The notes under the pieces: generated by a model
Seen by the model: only the letters and a program-made list of their open reading frames with translations
Told to the model about the DNA's origin: nothing
Databases searched by the model: none
Made by a program: the position numbers and the translations under genes
Origin: Gigantopelta aegis
Lineage: Eukaryota > Mollusca > Gastropoda > Neomphalida > Peltospiridae
NCBI RefSeq assembly: GCF_016097555.1
Contig: NC_054701.1
Span: 3,927,688-3,991,687, forward strand
DNA: 64,000 nt
Direction of reading: 5' to 3'
Shown here: one piece after another, positions 44,204 to 54,755 of the stretch
How positions within the stretch are numbered: position 1 is the stretch's first letter
How the letters are laid out: every line of letters starts with the position of its first letter

Positions 44204-44613
44204 GATTGAAGATGTCCAGATGTGTCATCTCTTCATTACACATTGTGTTGTACAAACTTGTAGACAACCTCTATATTGTTTGTGATAAGTAGATTTGAAG
44301 ATGTCCAGATGTGCCATCTCTTCATTACACATTGTGTTGTACAAACTTGTAGACAACCTCTATATTGTTTGTGATAAGTAGATTTGAAGATGTCCAGATG
44401 TGCCATCTCTTCATTACACATTGTGTTGTACTAACTTGTAGACAACCTCTATATTGTTTGTGATAAGTAGATTTGAAGATGTCCAGATGTGCCATCTCTT
44501 CATTACACATTGTGTTGTACTAACTTGTAGACAACCTCTATATTGTTTGTGATAAGTAGATTTGAAGATGTCCAGATGTGCCATCTCTTCATTACACATT
44601 GTGTTGTACTAAC
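44204..44613 (+). repeat. 89-bp tandem array, part 1 (~4.6 copies)
   Basis: Unit starts TTGTAGACAACCTCTATATT and includes GATGTCCAGATGTGCCATCT. Part 2 of the same family lies at 46156-46368, separated by ~1.5 kb. Confidence 0.95.
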
Positions 44614-44929
44614 TTTTATTACATACCCATTAAATCTTACTATATAAATACAGCTCTGAATACAAGTATTGAATACAATTTTTGTATTCAACTCAACTGC
44701 CGGAACTATACCATATTCAACGCTACTATTTATAGCACATGGTTACCGGGAATGCCCTTCACGATATGTAAACAAAATTTGTGCTTGGTTTGTTTAAAAT
44801 GTTATTTTGTGGAAAATTTGAACTGAAAACAGATGAAAATGGTGACAAATATTTACAATTTAATGAGCGCGATACCAAAACTTGAGACGGGAACACTACT
44901 AACCAACAAGCTTTTAATCCACGATAGTT

Positions 44930-45497
44930 AAGGTCGACGACACATTTCTTATTCTTTTTCAATAAATAAAACATTTCCAACCGTAATTTTGTGATATGAT
45001 ATATTTGACAAAAGGTGTGGTTTTATTTCTTTCATCTTTCAAAACTTCAAATTAATATTTTGTCCAGAATTATGAAAAATAATAAAAGTACTGACCTGTA
45101 AACAGCGTTATCTGCTTGTTATAGGAATTTGACAGGGGACAAGGTTAGTAGACTAGTGTTTATTTTAATGTGGCGCAGCATTGTAATAATACAGCTAATT
45201 TTGAATTTAAATGACGTCAGTATTCCAATGACGTCACTTTGCATCTCCTTACAATAACCATAAACTGGGTACATGACGTTTCCTTTTTGGAAAAATCCCA
45301 ATGTAAAATTGCTATTGATTTTTTCTTTTCTTAACATTACTAATGCACCTGGATGTCTTTGAACAAAATCTTGTGATTAAAAAATTGCACCTTTTACGAA
45401 ATATGGATTTCTAGTGAAATTACGGTAAGATATGCTATATTTATTGTGTATGAAGCCAAAACAAGGGTGCGAAAAGTGACTGTCGTCGACTTTAGCA
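44930..45497 (+). repeat. Foldback element F1, full copy
   Basis: Inverted relative of 24431-24972. The right end GTGACTGTCGTCGACTTTA is mirrored by GGTCGACGAC at the left. It carries two perfect TGACGTCA octamers, near 45211 and 45228. No coding frame. Confidence 0.85.
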
Positions 45498-46027
45498 ACA
45501 ATGCCGTCTTCTCACGTAGAAAACTTGAATGAACTGTCAACCGGATTATTCAGTGGAGCGATGATTTATGGAAGCACATTTAATATAAAGTTAAACTTTT
45601 CAGCAACGAATAATTCCATGAACATCAATAAAAGAAAACACACCAATGACAACTCAGACACTGAGTGAACAATTCTTGACATTTTTCTTTGTTGATAAAA
45701 CTGGCACGCTGAAGGTTTTCTGACGTATTATGAGCAAATTAAATATTATATTGTTCATGAATTTTAGCTATTACATTGTCTTTAAAAGGCATTTCAAACA
45801 ATATCATTAAAATTACAGGTAACTTTTCACTTGTTCTTTCTTATTTCTGTTTATTGTTTAAATAGAACTATATTCCTATGTGTAATAATTGGTGGTTCTT
45901 CGGTCCGTGTAGTAACACAGCTGACCTAGTTGTGTAAATTTAGAAATCCCCGTCATTAGCTAGCAGTGTTACAATTTCCGAATTATTATTTGGAAAAAAA
46001 ATACCAATTTAGGGTATGTAATAAATA
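45498..46027. other. Intronic DNA, nothing recognised
   Basis: AT-rich sequence between the foldback element and the hairpin; no gene or pairable repeat. Confidence 0.4.
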
Positions 46028-46155
46028 CAAAACTACATATATGTGGTTTTCTGATTTCTGTATTCCACTTGTGTATTTCCTGCAGCATCGGGGTTTCCTG
46101 CAGGAAATACACTCGTGGAATACAGAAATCAGAAAACCACATATATGTAGTTTTG
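46028..46155. repeat. Near-perfect hairpin, 58-bp arms and 12-nt loop
   Basis: 46028-46085 is complementary to 46098-46155 with two adjacent mismatches (ACTTGTG versus ACGAGTG). The arm contains AAACTACATATATGTGGTTT and TATTTCCTGCAG. It abuts the second block of the 89-bp array. Confidence 0.95.
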
Positions 46156-46368
46156 TCTAGACAACCTCTATATTGTTTGTGATAAGTAGATTTTGAAGAT
46201 GTCCAGATGTGCCATCTCTTCATTACACATTGTGTTGTACTAACTTGTAGACAACCTCTATACTGTTTGTGATAAGTAGATTTTGAAGATGTCCAGATGT
46301 GCCATCTCTTCATTACACATTGTGTTGTACTAACTTGTAGACAACCTCTATATTGTTTGTGATAAGTA
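46156..46368 (+). repeat. 89-bp tandem array, part 2 (~2.4 copies)
   Basis: Same unit as 44204-44613, with one extra T (GATTTTGAAG), so the period here is 90 bp. Confidence 0.95.
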
Positions 46369-46381
46369 GTGGACTTCCTTG

Positions 46382-46442
46382 ACATGAATGTAACCCAATA
46401 GCTGATGTGTATGTTTGTGCTGGTGTGTCATAAAACATTAAT
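46382..46442 (+). repeat. SINE-like tail fragment
   Basis: TAACCCAATAGCTGATGTGT and GCTGGTGTGTCATAAAACAT resemble the tail at 18860-18920. Confidence 0.55.
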
Positions 46443-46812
46443 TTTATTGACATAATAATCAGTCAAGTTAACAAGTTAACAATGTGCATAATGTGCTTGT
46501 GAAAATCTTACTAAAAGATCCTTTGCTGTTATTGGAAATGTTTCTTTCCTCACTGTTTAAGTCAAGTGTTGAAATAATGATTTGGGTACAATGACAGTTA
46601 TCTTCCCATTTGGTTGGAAAATGTATCACACAAGTAGTTTGCTCTTTGAATCGTTATTTTAAGGCAAACTGCTTTGTATTTAGTGCCAATTGTTAGACTG
46701 GCGTTGATAAGGGAAAGCATGTAGTGTGCATTGAAGACTTCTTTGTGGTAATGCCAGCCCTGTACTTTTAGTTGGTGCATTTCAGCCAGGTTCAGTGCAT
46801 CATCCTGTGTGT

Positions 46813-47090
46813 TTATCATAGGTAGCACTAAACAAAATAACTTCCAGCTGGGTCAGAGTTCGAGGTGCACCAAACTTTTGATAGAGAAGTAACACCACAA
46901 GTCCTGTGATTGGTGATAAATGTGAGTGTGTTGGTTGTGAAAAAAATAGTTTCATTTGGGTGAAAAATGTATGCAATTTTATTTCATCTAGTACCACTGT
47001 GTCAAGTAGTCTTGTGCTTGAAACATGTAATGGGTACCTGAAAAAAAAGGTACTCAAATTGTGTCTGAAACTAAGGGTGTTGTAAAAACA
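46813..47090 (-). repeat. Dispersed repeat R3, copy 2
   Basis: Inverted relative of 33997-34300 (TAACTTCCAGCTGGGTCAGA; CACCACAAGTCCTGTGATTG). The same orientation as copy 3 at 48196-48405. Confidence 0.85.
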
Positions 47091-47503
47091 TCTGGTTATA
47101 CCAAAAATGAGCCATGAAAGGTATCATTTTCTGCAGTTAATACTTTCAGGTAGGGGTTGTAGTACTGATATTTATGGGTCATAGTTTGGTTGATATATTG
47201 CATATAGTGTTTTTAAACACAAACATTAACATGGTCGCCTGTGGGATTTTATTTGGTATAGTCTAACCTTAAATCAGTATTCTGGGAGAAAGAGCTGGAC
47301 TTCAGGAGTTGTCCTTTTAAGAATATGTTGACCCAGGCAGACAAAGGTGCATAAGAAAAGTCCACAGGCCTGCTAGTATTAATAAACAGTGCTATAACCA
47401 CTAGTACTAAATAAAAACATGTAGCATAAATCTTGTGGTCTGTGGCGTTTTGTTAGAGAAAAATAGACTGAACTATAATGTTTAATGACCGTCTTTACTG
47501 TTT

Positions 47504-47800
47504 GGGGTGGCATGTAGCCCAGTGGTAAAGCACTCACCTCATGTGTGGTCAGTCTGTAGGCCCATTGGACCATTTGTTTTGTTGCAACCAGTACACCACA
47601 ACTGGTATATCAAATGTCGTGGCATGTGCTATTCTGTCTGTGGGATGGTGCATATAAATTATCCCTTGTACTAATGGGAAAATGTATCAGGTTTCCTCTC
47701 TATGACTATATGTGAAAATTACCAAATGTTTAATATCCAATAGCTGATGATCAATAATTGTATGTGCTCTAGTGGTGTCATTAAACAAAACAAACAAACA
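47504..47800 (+). mobile_element. SINE family A, full length
   Basis: Head GGGTGGCATGTAGCCCAGTG then GTAAAGCACTC (A box), body GTGGCATGTGCTATTCTGTC, tail GTGGTGTCATTAAACAAAAC. The B-box region is degraded. No clear TSD. Confidence 0.9.
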
Positions 47801-48195
47801 CACTGTACTGTTCTCCATATTTCTGTTGGTCTTCTTTGTTTTTAGTTCTTCCAGTAGTCACTGTAGGTAATGATCATTGAGCTGTTTAATCAACTGTGTC
47901 ACCCCCGAGTTGGTTTTCCATTTGAACCATTTTCAAAACCTGGCTATTTCATGCACTTTTATTGCCAATACATTGTCACAATTCCTTATTGTATTTCAAC
48001 CACTGAATTCATTATCACTGACGTGTTGGCCTTCAGTTGTAGGAGCTGTTTTGCTTCTAATTTATTACCATGCACCACCAAGGTAGTTAAACTTCACATT
48101 AGATGTGATAATACTATTAATATTTGCAGGTGTTAACACACCATTATAGAATAGTTCTTTAATATTGATCATTTCACAAACTCTTGTGTGTTTAA

Positions 48196-48405
48196 AGGTA
48201 GTACTAAACCATATAACTTCTGGCTGGGTCAAAGTTTGAGGTGCACCCAACTTTTGATAGAGAAGTGAACACCACAAGTCCTGTGATTGGTGATAAATGT
48301 GAGTGTGTTGGTTGTAAAAAAAAAGAAAAAAAGTTTCATCCGGGCAAAAAATGTATGCAATTTTATTTCATCTAGTACCACTATGTCAAGTAGCCTTGTG
48401 AATTA
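48196..48405 (-). repeat. Dispersed repeat R3, copy 3
   Basis: Shares TAACTTCTGGCTGGGTCAAA and CACCACAAGTCCTGTGATTG with the other copies. Truncated relative to copy 2. Confidence 0.85.
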
Positions 48406-49888
48406 GTTTCAGATTAACTTATACATCAGAGTAATTAGTTTCAGATTAACTTATATACATCACAGAGATATCAATTTTCAGTTCTCGAAATAGGATGTAA
48501 AATATGGTGTACTGTTATATTAAAAAATACTGGGCCAAAAGAAATATTCCCTGTTGAAAATAAAGACAGTTACAGAATGGGGAGAGTAAAATTAAGACAT
48601 CTCAAATGTATTTTATAGCATTATGGATTTAAACTGTAAGAGAATCATGAGCTAAGTAGCAGATATCTGTGTGTGAAGAAATCACTGCTATTTCGAACCC
48701 CGATTTCAGTGATGCCTATTTAATTGGATGGTATATGGTTGTGGCAACCAGGTCATCATCCAGGAACAAACTTTGTACCTGTATGTCTTTATCAATGTCA
48801 CATGTACATATGTAATTGCTGTGTGTAATAACTAATGAATGATAGGTGTGTAAGCAAAATAGTGTTTTAATGATTTTGTAAATTTATGTTCAGTTATTTT
48901 AGTTGTGCATTCATGAGTGTAAGTAGTGTCTAAGCATTGGGGGGTTTCTACACTTGTGTAAAAGAAAAACAAGATGTGTTAATTTGTCTTTTTATCATTG
49001 TCTGCATGTGCAAGGCCTCTTCATTTTGTTAGCAAACTGTTGACCTGTTTGGGGTTTTTTTTTTTTTCAAATAATTTTTCTACCATATTCATTTATCTCA
49101 CCAATTTAATTACCACACACCAATTTTCATTAGACATGTTTTATTTCAGTTATATCTTCCCAACAATCTCATGGGTATATATATATATATATATTTTTTT
49201 TTTTTTCTTTCTGTTGTGTTGGTGCACATGTTAATCTATTCAAATGCAATTCCCTTGATGCTCAGCATATTATGAGTTAACACAATACACTGGTGTTCAG
49301 TGGTAAAGGAATCTGTACATCAGTGTTGATATATGAGTTCTGTCCTGCAAGCAATTATTCTCTGCCCAGCGATTACTGGTGTACATGTTTACATCGCGAA
49401 CACGCAGCAGCGTATGGCGGACATTCCTGCCACTCCTTGACAAACTGCATCTCCAAATGTTTGCAGGCTTCACAGGGTATATGTAGGAAGCCATTTGTTT
49501 TCTTCACTCTGTGTGATCCATCTTGTCTCACATCGCAGACAGCTAACACGTGCTTTCATTTTCATTCCACCATCTTCGCTATATAATATAAATATTTGTG
49601 TTTACAGAATGACGTGTCAATTAATAGTTTTTCTTTTAACCAAAGAAATAATCGTTAACTTAGGCATACAGTTACTAAGAGTTTTTTCTTTAACAAACTA
49701 AATACATAAAATTCCTCTAAATTGGACACCAGCAGGAGCAAGTATAAAGTCCATGTTATGTTCTGTATTTAAAAATAGACCGTGAAAAACATTTATGTTT
49801 GAGGGAAGCCCAGTTTATTGAATGTCGGCTTTTGCAATCTTTTCTAATGTTATTATTATTTTTTTCCCCTAATGTTATTACATATTTA
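48406..49888. other. Intronic DNA, short microsatellites only
   Basis: It contains an AT microsatellite with T-run at about 49177-49206 and a T-run near 49057. A frame at 49293-49586 has mixed codon use but no family motif and no supporting splice sites. Confidence 0.4.
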
Positions 49889-49890
49889 TA

Positions 49891-51411
49891 TACTCTATCG
49901 AAAAAGAACGCATAGGTGATAGGGAAAGAAGAAAAGTGTTTGATTTTACAAAATATAGTTTTTTTGTACAATGTTGCTGAATGACCATGTTTGTTAATGT
50001 TCCTGGAATGGGACATCATGCCCAAATACACCCTAAAACAAATTTAATGCACATTGTGACACATTGTTCGACACTTGCAGGAAACCGGAGTGAAATGGTA
50101 AGATTTTGGTGAATGCATGTGAAACTCGGGGAAAAGATTGGGGTAGTGATGGGTATTTAAAGCTGCAATGCTCGCAATGATGCCTCATTTTCATTTCAAC
50201 GTAGATGAGTTACAAGATGCCAAGACTAAACCTGCCGTATATATCAAAACATTGCAATAGGCCGCCTCCAGTTAGGTGAATCGCAGTCAGCAGTTGCATG
50301 CCACATGAACGTCCATCAGAGCACCATTTCACGTCTTTGGGACAGGTACCAGTAGTTTCAATTAGCTGAAGACCGGCCCAGAAGTGGAAAACCTTGCATA
50401 ACTACTTCAGCACAAGATTGCTACATCCGGGTTATGCACTTGCGTCACGGAACAGCCACAGCAACGAACACTGCTGGATGCATACCTAGTTTGAGAAGGG
50501 TGTCTGCACAAACCATTCAGAACCGACTTCGAGAAGCTGGTTTACAGGCTAGGAGACCGTATGTTGGCCCCATCCTATGATGTCAACATCGACATTTATG
50601 TGTTCGCTGGAGCATGAATGTACAGTGGTGGAACTTGGGAACTGGCGGCAAGTATGATTCAGAGACAAGTCACGTTTCCTTTCTACTGTGACGTGATGGA
50701 TGATAATGTGTTTTCAGATGCCGCAATGAACGTTTTGCCAACAACTGCGTCGCCCAAGTTGACAGATTCAGTGGAGGGAGTGTCATGATGTGGGGAGCCA
50801 TCTCATACACCGGCAGAAGTGAACTTGTGTTCATACAAGGCAACCTGACAGCTGTATGCTACCGGGATGAAATTCTTTGCCATCACATGCTTCCCATTTT
50901 GTATCGACAGATAGAACTCTTTCAGCAGGACAATGCCAGGCTGCATACGGCACGTGTAACAATGGATTTCCTACAGAATGAGAACATTAATGTGCTGCCA
51001 TGGTCATAAAGATTGCCAGATCTCAACCCCATTGAACATCTATGGGACGAACTGGACAGACGTGTACGCCAGTGTGACCCGGAGCCTTAGGCGCTTCCGC
51101 AACTGTGACATGCACTGCAGGAAGAATGGGCTAGGATTCCACGTGCCTGGATTCAGAGACTCATTCTGTCTATGCCAAGGAGATGTTGTGCAGTGATTGC
51201 TGCAGCTGGTGGCCACACACGGTACTGATTTCAGCACCCTCGTGCGATGCTGTTTGGTGACGAAAATCAGTCAGTCCATAGCAAGAACATTGTCACATAC
51301 TCATGTCAAATTTGACTGTAATACGATCATATATAACAAACTTATGCCACTTTGTATTAAAGAGAGAATTCCATGAATATTTTGCCTATGCATTTCTTTT
51401 TTGACAGAGTA
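49891..51411 (+). mobile_element. Second Tc1/mariner-superfamily element, dead
   Basis: Terminal inverted repeats TACTCTATCGAAAAAGAACG (49891) and the complement of TACTCTGTCAAAAAAGAAAT (ending 51411), flanked by TA (49889-49890 and 51412-51413). 1,521 bp. Its transposase is riddled with stops and frameshifts. The TIR sequence and protein differ from the 585-2198 element, so it is a different family. Confidence 0.9.
50204..51230 (+). pseudogene. Decayed Tc1-like transposase
   Basis: Recognisable pieces are spread over several frames: a helix-turn-helix segment near 50270-50350, VMMWGAISY at ~50783, LFQQDNARLHTARVTMDF at ~50917, and DLNPIEHLWDELDRRVR at ~51019. The QQDNAR Asp and the PIE Glu are kept. 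At least six stops or shifts separate the parts. Confidence 0.85.
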
Positions 51412-51570
51412 TATATTTTCATCTTAGCCTGCTACCACAGGATTAGACATTTTGTTATTTCAGTTGTATTCTGTAGTTAATTTTCATTAATTTATCTACT
51501 TCTATCATTGATATGTACATGTATATCGTTACTTTGATGGTGTGTTTTCAATGGATTTCATCTTTACGCC

Positions 51571-51788
51571 CAGTTAACAAGCTGTTCTGGGCACACACTT
51601 CAGCTATCTGGGCTGCCTGTCCAGGACATGTTAGTGGTTAGTGTAGTTAGTCGATGAAGTCAATTCAGTGGTTGTTCACTTCCCAGCTGAGCCGATAAGT
51701 CCCACTGGGTTGGAGCTGGTACTGGGATGCGATCCCAATACCAAGTTGGCTTATTGGATGTTTACTCACTACACCACTCTGATGTCAT
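51571..51788 (-). repeat. SINE family C, minus copy
   Basis: Complement of the family seen at 51998-52262: shares GTCCAGGACA-type, CTGGGCTGCC-like and ACCACTAACC-type words and a tRNA-like end (complement GAGTGGTGTAGTGAGTAAAC, TGGGATCGCATCCC). Confidence 0.75.
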
Positions 51789-51795
51789 TGAGGAG

Positions 51796-51976
51796 GGGCG
51801 TAACCCAGTAGTAAAGCACTCGCTTGATGTACTGTCAGTCTAGGATTGATCCCCGTCAGTGACCCATTGGCTGTTTCTCATTTCAGCCAGTGCATCATGA
51901 CTGGTATATCAAAGGCTGTGGTATGTGCTATCCTGTATGTGGGATGGTGCATATAAAAGATCCCTTGCTTCTAGTG
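51796..51976 (+). repeat. SINE family A, 5' half
   Basis: GGGGCGTAACCCAGTAGTAA head, GGATTGATCCCCGTC B box, body to GATCCCTTGCTTCTAGTG; the tail is missing. Sits between two opposed family C copies. Confidence 0.85.
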
Positions 51977-51997
51977 ACCCACAATGACTGTTACACA

Positions 51998-52262
51998 CCA
52001 GCCTCAGTGGTGTTGTGGTTAAGCCATTGGACATAAGGCTAGTAGGTACTGTACCGGTTCCCACCCAGAGCGAGTTTTAATGACTCAATGGGTAGGTGTA
52101 AGACCACTACACCCTTTTCTCTGTCACTAACCACTAACAACTAACAACTAACCCACTGTCCTGGACAGACAGTCCAGATAGCTGAGATGTGTTCCCAGGA
52201 CAGCGTGCTTGAACCTTAATTGAACGGAAATAAGTTGAAATGAAAATGAACCGACTGTTTCA
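51998..52262 (+). repeat. SINE family C, plus copy
   Basis: Head CAGCCTCAGTGGTGTTGTGG then TTAAGCC, body GACTCAATGGGTAGGTGTAA, followed by CACTAACCACTAACAACTAA, CACTGTCCTGGACAGACAGT, tail AAATAAGTTGAAATGAAAAT. Confidence 0.8.
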
Positions 52263-52996
52263 CAGTCATACTGAGTATGTGTTGGTAAATGACAATTTGT
52301 GGATAATGACAACAACGTACATGCAGAAGATCTGACTAATATATCTTTATTCTTTGTCATTCACCTTCTGCTTGTACATACATCTAATCTACATGTATGT
52401 ATACCAGCAAATGATAACAGTTTTATTTAATTTTTTTCCATATTCACACATCCAAATACATCTAAATATTTACTCAACTGCATTTTCTCCATATTCAGAC
52501 TTTATATACATTCAAATATTTAGCCAACTGCATAATTTTCTCCATATTCACACTGTAATTCAAATACTTACTCACATGTGTCATTTACACAAACTATCAT
52601 TGGACCATTCTGTATAATATGAACAGTCTATTCATGTACAACATTTTCACGAACATTCATATTACTTTCTTGTATATTAGTCAAACTAATTATTCAACAC
52701 TACCATTTATACAAACTAAATAAAATGTTTAACAGCATCCATTAGTAACATTTACACAAACATTCAAACCTGCAGAAGGCACCTTAAAATTTTCTCAAAT
52801 CATAAAATAGATACAAATTGACCTGTATTATGCATTCACCTGTAAATGTGACCACGTGGCATAATATTCTAACTAATCAAATATAGTACAAATTGACCTG
52901 TGTTAAGTAGTCACCTAGCTGTTTTAAGAATCCAGTTTTTAATTGTCTTATAGAAAACCTTGTCTAGAAAAAATCTTAAGAAAACATGTTTTAAAA
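52263..52996. other. Intronic DNA, weak degenerate repeats
   Basis: Short words such as CTCCATATTCACAC and ACATTCAAATATTTA recur irregularly between 52430 and 52570. No gene seen. Confidence 0.4.
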
Positions 52997-53310
52997 AAGT
53001 TGAAGTTTGATTTGTTTAATGGCACCACTAAAGCACATTGATTTATTAATCATCGGCTATTGGATGTCAAACATTTGGTGATTTTGGCATAGTCTTATTG
53101 AGGAAACCCACTATGTTTTTCAATTAGTACCGAGGGATCTTTTATATGCACCATCTCACAGACAGGATAGCATGTACCACGCCCTGTGATATACCAGTTG
53201 TGGTGTACTGGCTGGAATGAGAAATAGCCCAATTGGCCTGCCGACAGGGATCGATCCTAGACCGACCGCACATCAAGCGAGTGGTTTACCACTGGGCTAC
53301 ATCCTGCCCC
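52997..53310 (-). mobile_element. SINE family A, full length
   Basis: Minus orientation, from the tail complement (AAGTTTGATTTGTTTAATGG) to the head complement (CACTGGGCTACATCCTGCCC). B box complement GGGATCGATCCT near 53247. Confidence 0.93.
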
Positions 53311-53359
53311 TTTTAAGAAAATTGCATGCAGTACACAGTGTGTCATGTATTCCTCCTCC

Positions 53360-54142
53360 GGGCAGGGTCTAGCTCAGTGGGTAGAGTGCTCGCCTCAAGC
53401 TGCATTGTAGGATCGAAACACATGAATGGACCCATTCTTTGATTGGGCTTCCCCATACAGTGCCACAACTGCTATAGCAAAGACCATGGAATGTGATGTC
53501 CTGTCTGTAGGATCGAAACACATGAATGGACCCATTCTTTGATTGGGCTTCCCCATACAGTGCCACAACTGCTATAGCAAAGACCATGGAATGTGATGTC
53601 CTGTCTGTAGGATCGAAACACATGAATGGACCCATTCTTTGATTGGGCTTCCCCATACAGTGCCACAACTGCTATAGCAAAGACCATGGAATGTGATGTC
53701 CTGTCTGTAGGATCGAAACACATGAATGGACCCATTCTTTGATTGGGCTTCCCCATACAGTGTGCCAACAACTGCTATAGCAAAGGCCATGGAATGTGCT
53801 GTCCTGTCTGTAGGATCGAAACACATGAATGGACCCATTCTTTGATTGGGCTTTCCCATACAGTGTGCCAACAACTGCTATAGCAAAGGCCATGGAATGT
53901 GCTGTCCTGTCTGTAGGATCGAAACACATGAATGGACCCATTCTTTGATTGGGCTTCCCCATACAGTGTGCCACAACTGCTATAGCAAAGGCCATGGAAT
54001 GTGCTGTCCTGTCTGTAGTAAAGTGCATAAAAGCTTGCTGCTAATGGAACAATGTTACAGTTTTCCTCTGAAGACATCTAATTGCTGATTATTACTTAGT
54101 CAATATGCTCTTGTGATGTCGTTAAATAAAAACAAACTTGAA
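53360..54142 (+). mobile_element. SINE whose body is tandemly amplified
   Basis: The head GGGCAGGGTCTAGCTCAGTG then GGTAGAGTGCTCGCC (A box) is followed by about six ~100-bp repeats and a normal family-A-like tail ending GTCGTTAAATAAAAACAAAC. Everything before and after the array is single copy, so expansion happened inside one SINE. Confidence 0.92.
53410..54016 (+). repeat. ~100-104-bp tandem array inside the SINE, six copies
   Basis: Unit GTAGGATCGAAACACATGAA through CCATGGAATGTGATGTCCTG. Each unit carries GGATCGAAAC, the B-box-like promoter word. Two to three units have TGTGCC or TGTGCCAACAA variants (103-104 bp). Long minus-strand frames across it are artefacts of the repeat. Confidence 0.97.
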
Positions 54143-54179
54143 ATCATGTAAACATTGATACATTCATATCTATTTAATA

Positions 54180-54540
54180 CCAATATTATTTTTGACAAAT
54201 CACCTGATGATCCAACTGATTTACTTTTTCATGAACTAAAGTGGCTAAAAATAAACAAGAGTTGAATATCAAAAAGCCATTCTTGTACATAAAACACTAA
54301 AACGGACTTACTCCTCAGTACCTCAGAGACCTGTTCAATCCAATATCATCAATATGTGAACTTCGCTCCATTGATGATGGGAATATGTTAGCTCTCCGGC
54401 CAAAAATAGAGCACTACAAGAAAAGCTTTCAATTTTCTAGAGTTGGAGTCTGGAAGAGTTTACCTAATGATGTTGAAAAAAGTACTAGTTTAAATATATT
54501 TAAGAAATTTGTTTTCAAACACTTCTTAGAAACATGATTG
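54180..54540 (+). pseudogene. 3' end of a non-LTR retrotransposon ORF2
   Basis: Broken frames encode a tail with LRDLFNPISSICELRSIDDG, LALRPKIEHYKKSFQFSRVG, WKSLPNDVEKSTSLNIFKK and a stop after FLET. That is the conserved C-terminal pattern (parallel to KSF-S--LWNSLP and SL--FK) of CR1/L2/Jockey-type LINE proteins. No RT in the window. An (ATT)n tract follows at 54727-54751. Confidence 0.75.
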
Positions 54541-54726
54541 CTCTTCTACATTATTATTTAATATCTTTTATGTATAGTTTTGTTAGTTTGGGTTTTCTTG
54601 TTGTTGGGGTTTTTGGGTTTTTAAAAAAATAATTAATATGATTATGATTATTATTGTTATAATTAGTAAGAAGGCCTCAGGGGAGAATAGTCTAGAACTA
54701 ACTGAGCTACCTTCTATAAATAAAAA

Positions 54727-54751
54727 TTATTATTATTATTATTATTATTAT
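54727..54751 (+). repeat. (ATT)n microsatellite at the LINE 3' end
   Basis: About eight ATT units directly after the LINE remnant; simple 3' repeats are usual for several LINE clades. Confidence 0.9.
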
Positions 54752-54755
54752 ACTG

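Noticed and set aside
44236..44691. Staggered ~61-codon minus-strand frames
   Set aside because: They reflect the 89-bp tandem unit, not genes.
53369..54077. Several ~100-codon minus-strand frames
   Set aside because: They repeat the same sequence because they cross the tandem array inside a SINE; no protein family motif.
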